DNA of 8,106 nt from Oscillospiraceae bacterium. GTDB taxonomy: Bacteria; Bacillota; Clostridia; Oscillospirales; Ruminococcaceae. Within the stretch, counting starts at the first letter, position 1. Each line of letters opens with the position of its first letter. The stretch is taken from positions 1 to 8,106 of the forward strand of contig CAAGDT010000014.1 in assembly GCA_900768675.1 (NCBI GenBank), in the 5' to 3' direction. Of this stretch, positions 1 to 5,968 are shown piece after piece. The notes under the pieces are model-generated. The model saw only the letters and a program-made list of their open reading frames with translations, did no database searches and was not told where the DNA came from. The position numbers and the translations under genes are program-made.

Positions 1-28
1 CGCATAATTATTGTCGTGCGATTACGCA

Positions 29-48
29 GTCAGATTTTTCGTCAGATT
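29..48. repeat. Short tandem direct repeat at left edge
   Basis: The octamer GTCAGATT occurs at 29-36 and again at 41-48, a 12-bp period. It sits just left of the hairpin cluster and may be part of the same intergenic repeat. No function is evident. Confidence 0.4.
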
Positions 49-60
49 GTACAAAAGCAA

Positions 61-182
61 TGCAGGCGGGCTGGTCTGTCGGTCAGCCCCTCTGTCACTT
101 CGTGACACCTCCCCCGCAGGGGGAGACCACGCCCGTCAAGGAGTTTTTGTGCAAGATGGCGGAAAATATGCAAGGGGGCGTG
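61..182. repeat. GC-rich nested hairpin repeat 3' of cas3
   Basis: Perfect inverted repeats are packed one after another: GGGCTG (68-73) with CAGCCC (84-89); TGTCAC (93-98) with GTGACA (102-107) around a TTC loop; CTCCCCC (109-115) with GGGGGAG (119-125) around a GCA loop; and CACGCCC (128-134) with GGGCGTG (176-182). The base composition is far richer in GC than the flanks. From memory, hairpin strings of the type CACTTCGTGAC followed by CCTCCCCC are dispersed intergenic repeats in many clostridial genomes; I could not check this. The two open frames through it have no credible start or protein features. No U-tract follows any of the hairpins on the minus strand, so it is not a clear terminator for cas3. 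Confidence 0.6.
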
Positions 183-231
183 CGGCAAAGGCGGCAGCCG
201 TTAATTGTGCGGTATTGCCTTAAAAGCAACT

Positions 232-2403
232 TTATAATATTATGTCATTACAATAGTCCAAATCAAGCCCCATTTCCCTGCTGTAATAAGCATTATCGCT
301 AAGCAGGAATACCCCGAAAGCAGATTCTCTGAGCAAGCCCGCAGAAAGCGCCTTATCAAATTCGCCGTGGGTACGCAGGGACACGGAAAATCTCTGTAAT
401 TTCCGCTTTACACTCAGCTTTCCTGCCGCAAGCTGCCGAAGCAGCATTTCGGTTTCCTCGCAGTTGTTTATAACCACGCTTACCGTTTCCTCGTTTATGA
501 ACTCAACCTGCTCTGCATAGCTTCTGAATGGGATTTTGTCAAGCCCCTGAACGTCCTTTGCAATCGAATTGCTTTCAATTTCCTTTTCCTTGAAATTAAA
601 AAGCCGCTTATAGTACAGTTCAACCGCCTCCTCAGAAGCAATATCAATGCCGTTTCTGAGAAAATCCTTGACAATACTTGCTCTTGCGGCAATTTCACCC
701 TTTGGCGGCTCATCGGTTTCAAAAACGAACACCTCTCCGCTGTCCCGCAGCCCCTCTCTGTTGCAGCGGCCGCCTGCCTGCAAAATACTGTCAAGCCCCG
801 CCAGCTCACGGAATACTGCCTCAAAATCAAGGTCAACTCCCGCTTCAATCAGAGAGGTTGAAACAACGGTTACGGGCTGTTCATCATAAAGCAACCGCCT
901 TATCTCCCCGATAACCTCCGAGCGGTCGTGAGGGGTCATATAGGTAGAAAGGTGGAACTTATTGCCGCTTAGCTTTTTGTAAATATCTCTGGCGTTTTTT
1001 CTTTTGTTCACTACGATAAGGCTGCTTTTACAGCCTTTAGCCCTTTCTATAACGCTGTCACAGCCGACAGAGCCGAGATATGTGTAACTGCACTTACGGA
1101 AAAACTCAAAATCCTTTTTATCGATAATAAGCTCGGTTACGGAGCAGTGGGGAATATATTTTTTGAACAGCTCCGAGTAATCCGGCATTGTGGCTGAAAG
1201 GAAAACCGCCTCGCTGTTCAGATATTTCGTAATATATCCCACCGCCCGCAGACAGGGCTGCAAAATTTTTTCGGGCAGCAGATGCACCTCGTCAAAGATT
1301 ATGACCGAGTCCGCAAGATTGTGAAGCTTCCGAAGCTTTGAGCCCTTGTAGTGGTACAAGGACTCGAAAAACTGCACGCTTGTGGTGATGATAAGGGGCG
1401 CATCCCAGTTTTCCGCTGACTTTTTCAGCTTTTCCGCAGTACTGTTTTCCTCCCGGTCGTCAGAATCATAGCAGTAGTTTGAATGGTGCTGCAAAATGTC
1501 CACATACTCCCCGAACATACCCTCGAAAAGGTCTGCGGTCTGCTCAATAATACTTGTGTAGGGGATAACGTAGATAATCCGCTTTTTACCCGAGGTCTTA
1601 AGCCTGTCCAGGGCAATTTTAAGGCTGCAAAGGGTTTTGCCGCTGCCCGTGGGCATATTGAGAATACTGATATTTCCTGCTTTTTTGCTGTTTTGGCATG
1701 CCTGTTCCTGCAGGCGCTTTCTTGCTTTTCTCAGCTCGTTGTCGTAGATAAAGCCCGAGTATTTTTTCTCCACCTCTCTGATTGCAGCAGAAAAGTCCGA
1801 TTTAAGGCTTCTGTCGCTTTCGGGATTGCAGAATTTCTCGGTATCAAGAAAATCCGCATCGGTAAGGCAGGAGAAAAGATACCTTGTGAAAAAAGCGTAT
1901 TTTTCTATCATTTCCCATTTATTTGCGGAATGAGAAAGCTCCTCAAAAAGCTCCTGCCCCTCGGGAAAGCTTAGCTCAATCTCATTTTTATAGCCGCTGT
2001 AATCGCTGTCGCCGGTGTATGTATCCGCTCTGGCAAGCTTTGCGTGGAGGGTGTTTGATTCCGTAGCCGAGTCCACATCAGTTCCTCCGTCGGGAAGTCC
2101 GGTATGATGTCCGGCTATGCAGTACTGAAGCATAGGAAGCAGGCTTAATTCCACTCTGCCCTTCGCTATTTTTCCAAGCTCAATTGCTCCGCAGACGGAA
2201 TGTTCATAGCGCTCATTCGTTTCACCGAAAAGCCTTCTCTGGAAAACAGAAGTGTACTTTCCTAAATCGTGAAATTCTCCCACACCATAAGCCATTTTTT
2301 TCATAGACCCGATTGAAAACCCCTCGGCAAGCTCTGCTACTCCCTTAAGGTGTTCCGAAACGGTTTGCAGATTGTTGCCTTCTTTGTGTGCATAGTACGC
2401 CAT
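232..2403 (-). CDS. cas3: CRISPR-associated helicase/nuclease Cas3, type I-C-like
   Basis: Cas3 is the effector of type I CRISPR systems: Cascade recruits it to invading DNA, and it unwinds and cuts one strand with an HD nuclease and an ATP-driven superfamily 2 helicase. The 723-aa protein looks complete. The HD domain shows H6, H45-D46 (HDLGK), H68 and H99-H100 (AGHHTGLPDGG), and a DAD motif at 182-184. The helicase shows Walker A MPTGSGKT (250-257), DEVH (371-374), SAT (403-405), motif V STSLIEAG (515-522) and motif VI QAGGRCNREG (542-551). The C-terminal domain runs to about 723. AGHHTGLPDGG and the DAD region fit type I-C from memory. The start is fixed by AAGGAGG (2410-2416) 6 bases before ATG. 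No cas5, cas7, cas8, cas1, cas2 or array adjoins it. I see no broken catalytic residue, so it is probably functional, perhaps in trans with a locus elsewhere. Confidence 0.95.
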   Translation of the reverse strand: MAYYAHKEGNNLQTVSEHLKGVAELAEGFSIGSMKKMAYGVGEFHDLGKYTSVFQRRLFGETNERYEHSVCGAIELGKIAKGRVELSLLPMLQYCIAGHHTGLPDGGTDVDSATESNTLHAKLARADTYTGDSDYSGYKNEIELSFPEGQELFEELSHSANKWEMIEKYAFFTRYLFSCLTDADFLDTEKFCNPESDRSLKSDFSAAIREVEKKYSGFIYDNELRKARKRLQEQACQNSKKAGNISILNMPTGSGKTLCSLKIALDRLKTSGKKRIIYVIPYTSIIEQTADLFEGMFGEYVDILQHHSNYCYDSDDREENSTAEKLKKSAENWDAPLIITTSVQFFESLYHYKGSKLRKLHNLADSVIIFDEVHLLPEKILQPCLRAVGYITKYLNSEAVFLSATMPDYSELFKKYIPHCSVTELIIDKKDFEFFRKCSYTYLGSVGCDSVIERAKGCKSSLIVVNKRKNARDIYKKLSGNKFHLSTYMTPHDRSEVIGEIRRLLYDEQPVTVVSTSLIEAGVDLDFEAVFRELAGLDSILQAGGRCNREGLRDSGEVFVFETDEPPKGEIAARASIVKDFLRNGIDIASEEAVELYYKRLFNFKEKEIESNSIAKDVQGLDKIPFRSYAEQVEFINEETVSVVINNCEETEMLLRQLAAGKLSVKRKLQRFSVSLRTHGEFDKALSAGLLRESAFGVFLLSDNAYYSREMGLDLDYCNDIIL

Positions 2404-2462
2404 AGCACTCCTCCTTTTTCGAAAAAAATATGCAGAATATACCTGTTATTCAACAAGTGTGG

Positions 2463-2494
2463 CAAATTTACAACACTAAAAGCTCATAAATTTG
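2463..2494. promoter_or_regulatory. Inverted repeat in the cas3 leader
   Basis: CAAATTTA (2463-2470) and TAAATTTG (2487-2494) form a perfect 8-bp inverted repeat with a 16-bp gap. It begins about 12 bp downstream of the predicted cas3 start point. The 9-mer ATTCAACAA flanks it on both sides (2448-2456 and 2500-2508). It could be an operator or a weak leader hairpin, but in AT-rich DNA chance is a real alternative. Confidence 0.35.
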
Positions 2495-2512
2495 GTAATA
2501 TTCAACAATTCA

Positions 2513-2541
2513 ATTATAATACCCGCCTGCTGCCTTGTCAA
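2513..2541 (-). promoter_or_regulatory. Consensus sigma-A promoter for cas3
   Basis: On the minus strand TTGACA (2536-2541) is followed after exactly 17 bp by TATAAT (2513-2518), a full consensus match. Predicted transcription begins near 2506, leaving a leader of about 100 nt before the cas3 start codon. A weaker alternative, TTGCCA-18-TATATT, lies nearer the gene at about 2435-2464. Confidence 0.75.
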
Positions 2542-2662
2542 TATAAAAGTTTCGTTTTTCCGACATTACGCCTGTTTAATATCACAAAATCCGACTTTTT
2601 TCGACAAAACAGACTTTACGTTGTTTTTTTGCGCTTTTTACCAAATAATTGCTGATTACATA

Positions 2663-2691
2663 TTGCAATTTCAGCGTCCTTGTGGTATAAT
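2663..2691 (+). promoter_or_regulatory. Sigma-A promoter for the cyclase-regulator operon
   Basis: TTGCAA (2663-2668) lies 17 bp upstream of a perfect TATAAT (2686-2691). The predicted start is near 2698, giving a leader of about 70 nt to the ATG at 2769. The -35 is inside the palindrome ATTGCAAT (2662-2669). Two direct TTAACC copies, 21 bp apart, lie just after the start point and could bind a regulator on one helix face. Confidence 0.65.
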
Positions 2692-2768
2692 AAACATAAA
2701 TTAACCAAAAATTAATTATTATTAACCTGTCTTCCCCGAAATATCATACATAATAAGGAGAAACGGCT

Positions 2769-4688
2769 ATGCAGCGAAAAAGGATTTGCGTAATTACCGC
2801 CCATACCGAATCAAAATACTGCTGTCAGGTGTTGTTCGGAATTTTTGAAAGATGCCGTCAGTACGGCTACGACGCAGCAGTTTTTGCCCAGACAGCTCAG
2901 GTATGCGATTCCTACGCCGAGTATCTTCAGGGCGAAAGAAATATCTATAATCTTATTGATTACAGCCGCTTCGACGGTGTAATAATTATGCCCTTACAGC
3001 TTACCGAGGACAACAGAACAGATATTTACGATGAAATAGTGCAGGGGCTTCGCAGCAAATGCAAAGCGCCGGTAATTGCTATCGATAAGCATATCGACGG
3101 CTATGAAACGCTGTTTACAGACGACCGCAGCGTTATAAAGCAGGTAGCAGACCACGTTATAAAGGAGCACGGCTGCAAAAATATATATTTTCTTTCCGGC
3201 GAAGAGGACAGCCCTATTTCAAAGGACAGAGCGGCAGGCTTCAGGGACGCTCTGCGGGAAAACAATATGCCCCTGCGGGAAGACTGCATCTTTTACGGGG
3301 ATTTCTGGTACACGGGAGGAGAAGCTCTTGCAGACAGGATTGCCGACGGAGAAATACCTATGCCCGAAGCCGTGGTATGCGCCAGCGACTATATAGCCTT
3401 AGGTCTTGCTAACCGCCTTGTTAGCCGCGGCATAAGAGTTCCGGAAGATATTATCGTTACAGGCTTTGACGGGGCGGAGGACTCCCTCCTTAACGAAATG
3501 ACCATAACAACCGCAATGCCCGCAGTTGATATTTCTGCGGCACAGGCAGTAGACAGAATACGCTCCGTTATTGAACCCGACAAGCCGCTTTACGACTTAC
3601 CGGTGGTGGGAACGGACAGAGTTCAGATATGGGACAGCTGCGGCTGCTGCGAAAACAGACAGACGCTGAAAAAGAACATCAGCATATACAACTACTATGC
3701 CGAAAGGCTTCATTATTACAACCGCAGCAACATAACCCTGCTTATGGAAAGCCACATGCTTGAAAGGCTTGCAGGAGCGGACAGCCCCGAAGAATGTCTT
3801 GAAGAAATATACAAGGCAACCTATCTGATACGCCCCTATTCCAACTTTTATCTCTGCTTAAGGGAGAACTGGCTTGATACAGACAGCGGTTTTACAGAGG
3901 GCTACCCTGAAAAAATCAAAACCGTTGTGCATACCACTCCCACTCCCGACTCAGGCTTTCACAGCATTCGGGGAGAGGAGTTTGACACAAAGCTTATGCT
4001 GCCCTTTCTTTACGAGGAAAGGGAAAAGCCTGCTGCCTTTTTCTTCTCGCCAATACACTTCAACAGCGAAACCCTGGGTTATGCGGTTATCCAGCAGAAT
4101 ATGGATGAGTATGTAAATATAAGTCTTATTTACCGTAACTGGCTCAGATTTGTCTGCAACGCTCTTGAGGTTGCAAGAGCTAAAAACCAGCTTTCATATA
4201 TATCAATGCATGACCCGATGACGGGCTGCCTTAACCGCAGAGGAATGTACCTGCATATAAATAATATGCTGAAAAGCTGCGGCGAAAACAATCAGCTGTC
4301 GGTTTATGTAATAGATATGGATCGTCTGAAATACGTCAACGATGTTTTCGGTCACAGCGAAGGAGATTTCTGTATTTTAAACCTGTCCTCCGCTATACGA
4401 AGTATACTTAAGAGCGGAGAAATATGCGTTCGGGCAGGCGGCGATGAGTTTTTTATAATAGGTACGGGGAATTATTCCCCGGAAGAGGAAAACGGGCGTA
4501 TAGAAATGCTGCGGGAGCTTTTAGACAGCTTCAACAGCGCCTCGAAAAAGCCCTATACCCTTTCTGCAAGCGTAGGAAAAGCTATGGGAAAAATAACCTG
4601 CATGGAGGATTTCAACAAGCTTCTTTGCGCCGCAGACGCAAAAATGTACGCCGAAAAACAGGCACACAGGCGGCGGGACGAAAAGTAA
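2769..4688 (+). CDS. Cytoplasmic diguanylate cyclase with LacI-type sensor domain
   Basis: This 639-aa protein should make c-di-GMP from two GTP. Residues 1 to about 285 match a LacI/periplasmic-binding-protein type 1 ligand domain (late motif VTGFDG, preceded by RVPEDI) with no helix-turn-helix before it. No signal peptide or membrane segment is visible, so it should sense a cytoplasmic ligand. A cysteine cluster CGCC (291-294) and a region of about 300-470, possibly GAF-like, connect it to the GGDEF domain (about 478-636), which begins DPMTGCLNRRGM. Active-site features are present: DMDRLKYVND with FGHSEGD, and GGDEF at 557-561. The inhibitory I-site RxxD is replaced by K548-S-G-E551, so classic product inhibition is unlikely. 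AAGGAG (2755-2760) lies 8 bases before ATG. It is the first gene of a likely operon with the LacI regulator 17 bp downstream. Activity is inferred from motifs; the ligand is unknown, a sugar being the usual guess for this fold. Confidence 0.9.
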   Translation: MQRKRICVITAHTESKYCCQVLFGIFERCRQYGYDAAVFAQTAQVCDSYAEYLQGERNIYNLIDYSRFDGVIIMPLQLTEDNRTDIYDEIVQGLRSKCKAPVIAIDKHIDGYETLFTDDRSVIKQVADHVIKEHGCKNIYFLSGEEDSPISKDRAAGFRDALRENNMPLREDCIFYGDFWYTGGEALADRIADGEIPMPEAVVCASDYIALGLANRLVSRGIRVPEDIIVTGFDGAEDSLLNEMTITTAMPAVDISAAQAVDRIRSVIEPDKPLYDLPVVGTDRVQIWDSCGCCENRQTLKKNISIYNYYAERLHYYNRSNITLLMESHMLERLAGADSPEECLEEIYKATYLIRPYSNFYLCLRENWLDTDSGFTEGYPEKIKTVVHTTPTPDSGFHSIRGEEFDTKLMLPFLYEEREKPAAFFFSPIHFNSETLGYAVIQQNMDEYVNISLIYRNWLRFVCNALEVARAKNQLSYISMHDPMTGCLNRRGMYLHINNMLKSCGENNQLSVYVIDMDRLKYVNDVFGHSEGDFCILNLSSAIRSILKSGEICVRAGGDEFFIIGTGNYSPEEENGRIEMLRELLDSFNSASKKPYTLSASVGKAMGKITCMEDFNKLLCAADAKMYAEKQAHRRRDEK

Positions 4689-4705
4689 ACAGGAGGTAGT
4701 TATAA

Positions 4706-5701
4706 ATGAAGAAAAAAGTAACCCTTGGCGATATAGCAAGGGTCTGCAACACAAGCAACGTAACAATTTCAAAGGCGCTTGCAGGCAAAAGCGGAGTAAG
4801 CGAGGAGCTAAGGGAAAAGATTATACTGACTGCAAAGGAGATGGGATATATTTCCACGAAGCAAACCTTCGGCGAGGGCAGTATCGGCATACTTATCCCG
4901 GAAAAATTCATAAATCTGAGCGGCTCCTTTTACTGGGCGCTTTATAACAAGCTGCTTCAGAGCTTCAAGGACAGGAATATTTCCTGCATACAGGAAAACA
5001 TAAACGCAGAGGAGGAAACGGAGCTTATAATGCCGAAATTCCTTTCGGGCAGCAGGATAATCGGCGTTATCTCCTTGGGACAGCTCAGCACGGAGTATGT
5101 GAGAAAGCTTTCGGCGCAAAGCGCTCCTCTGCTGCTTCTGGACTACTACCTGCCGGAGCTTGACGCAGACTGCATTGTAACCAACGGCTTTTTCGGCGGC
5201 TACAAGCTTACCTCCTACCTTATCTCCGAGGGACATAGGGAAATAGGCTTTGTGGGAACAAGGCTTGCTACCTCCAGTATTTTTGACAGGTATATGGGAT
5301 ATATGAAGGCTATGCTCCAGCACGGACTGCCCGTAAGGGAAGAATGGATTATCCCCGACAGAGAGATTAACAACGAGCTTTTCCCCCATATCACCTTCCC
5401 CGAAAGGCTTCCCTCCGCCCTTGTGTGCAACTGCGATGAAACGGCGTTCAAGGTTATCCGGGACTTAAAGGCGCTGGGAATTTCCGTTCCGGAGCAGGTT
5501 TCGGTTGTGGGCTACGACAATTACCTTATCTCGGAAATAAGCGACCCGCCCATAACCACAATAAACGTTGACGCAGGCGAAATGGCTGACCTTGCGGTTT
5601 CAACAATTCTTGACAGGATTCAGAAGCCGAAAACTCCAACAAGAATACAGATAATCGACGGAAAGCCGGTTTTCAAGCAGTCGGTAAAAAGTCTTAAGTA
5701 A
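4706..5701 (+). CDS. LacI-family transcriptional regulator
   Basis: This 331-aa protein is a one-component, ligand-responsive DNA-binding regulator, usually a dimeric repressor of sugar-use genes. The helix-turn-helix is at residues 5-25 (VTLGDIA, then SNVTISKAL as recognition helix), followed by VSEELREKI and GYI. The effector domain begins near SIGILIP (59-65) and ends with the typical VSVVGYDN and PPITTINVD segments. From Y48 to I60 there are only 12 residues, against about 17 in E. coli LacI and PurR, and the ARxL hinge-helix signature is missing. DNA binding may therefore differ from the classic kinked mode. AGGAGG (4691-4696) lies 9 bases before ATG, and only 17 bp separate it from the cyclase gene, so the two are probably co-transcribed. 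It may regulate its own operon or nearby carbohydrate genes outside the window; its target cannot be read from the sequence. Confidence 0.92.
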   Translation: MKKKVTLGDIARVCNTSNVTISKALAGKSGVSEELREKIILTAKEMGYISTKQTFGEGSIGILIPEKFINLSGSFYWALYNKLLQSFKDRNISCIQENINAEEETELIMPKFLSGSRIIGVISLGQLSTEYVRKLSAQSAPLLLLDYYLPELDADCIVTNGFFGGYKLTSYLISEGHREIGFVGTRLATSSIFDRYMGYMKAMLQHGLPVREEWIIPDREINNELFPHITFPERLPSALVCNCDETAFKVIRDLKALGISVPEQVSVVGYDNYLISEISDPPITTINVDAGEMADLAVSTILDRIQKPKTPTRIQIIDGKPVFKQSVKSLK

Positions 5702-5711
5702 TGAATATAAA

Positions 5712-5753
5712 AACTCCCCGAAAGAAATCAAGCTTTCGGGGAGTTCCATTTTT
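5712..5753 (+). terminator. Rho-independent terminator after the LacI gene
   Basis: A perfect 13-bp stem, AACTCCCCGAAAG (5712-5724) with CTTTCGGGGAGTT (5733-5745), has an 8-base loop and is followed by CCATTTTT. It begins 10 bases after the stop codon, closes the cyclase-regulator operon, and isolates it from the repeat and htpG beyond. Confidence 0.9.
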
Positions 5754-5766
5754 CATAAATATACTT

Positions 5767-5876
5767 ATTTCAGGGTAGCGAGAAACCGTCAGATGCTAGG
5801 AAACCGCATAACGGCTAGGCTTTGTGCCTGCCGTTTTGCGGTTGACGACGCAGATGACGGTTTATCGACAGCCTGA
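5767..5876 (+). repeat. Structured intergenic repeat element, copy 1
   Basis: The first 40 bases (5767-5806) recur at 8067-8106 with 38 of 40 identical. The arms 5770-5796 and 5850-5876 form an imperfect long stem (AAACCGTCA against TGACGGTTT is the best run), with conserved internal mismatches. Inside lies a strong second hairpin: AACCGCA (5802-5808) with TGCGGTT (5837-5843), AACGGC (5810-5815) with GCCGTT (5830-5835), and AGGC with GCCT around loop 5821-5825. No open reading frame uses it. It has no own promoter here, being directly behind the lacI terminator. It could be a non-autonomous mobile repeat with inverted ends or a structured RNA. Strand is assigned only because both copies share the same orientation. 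Confidence 0.7.
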
Positions 5877-5906
5877 TTGGTGCGGCGGCTTTGCCGCCGC
5901 ATCAAT
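5876..5906. repeat. GC-rich hairpin beside the repeat
   Basis: Fourteen-base arms 5876-5889 and 5893-5906 pair fully apart from one G-T wobble, around a TTT loop; the core is TGCGGCGGC with GCCGCCGCA. There is no U-run on either side, so it is a poor intrinsic terminator. It abuts the repeat element and may be its 3' end. Confidence 0.6.
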
Positions 5907-5914
5907 ATGATACA

Positions 5915-5956
5915 CATATAATAATACCCCGAAGCGGTTAATGATGCTTCGGGGTA
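5915..5956 (-). terminator. Rho-independent terminator of htpG
   Basis: The 11-bp perfect stem TACCCCGAAGC (5925-5935) with GCTTCGGGGTA (5946-5956) has a 10-base loop. On the minus strand it is followed by the T-rich run TTATTATATG, and it begins 12 bases after the htpG stop codon. Confidence 0.8.
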
Positions 5957-5968
5957 CCTATCCATTCA

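Larger units (their letters stand above)
2404..2768. other. Divergent intergenic region cas3 / cyclase
   Basis: This 365-bp AT-rich gap separates two divergent genes and encodes no credible protein. It holds the cas3 ribosome site and promoter, the cyclase promoter and ribosome site, and several short repeats. Those repeats are a TGTCG-purine-AAAAA direct repeat read on the minus strand (2555-2565 and 2596-2606, 41 bp apart), an ATTGCAAT palindrome over the cyclase -35, and two TTAACC copies 21 bp apart (2701-2706, 2722-2727). No CG-centred LacI-type operator is obvious. Confidence 0.6.

Noticed and set aside
215..229. Small hairpin TTGC/GCAA after the cas3 stop as a terminator
   Set aside because: The 4-bp stem with no U-run is too weak. 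No convincing cas3 terminator was found within the window.
11..302. Two overlapping open frames on the plus strand at the left edge
   Set aside because: They run through the GC-rich hairpin repeat, lack ribosome sites, have repeat-derived low-quality peptides, and the second overlaps the 3' end of cas3.
1483..1974. Plus-strand open frame of 163 codons inside cas3
   Set aside because: It is antisense to the helicase and HD-linker region, has no ribosome site, and its peptide is a shadow of a conserved gene.
2350..2704. Plus-strand open frames of 101 and 70 codons in the divergent gap
   Set aside because: They cover two promoters and the cas3 start, have no ribosome binding site, and show AT-rich, non-protein-like composition.
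4612..5451. Minus-strand open frames under the cyclase and LacI genes
   Set aside because: They are antisense to well-conserved domains and lack start signals.
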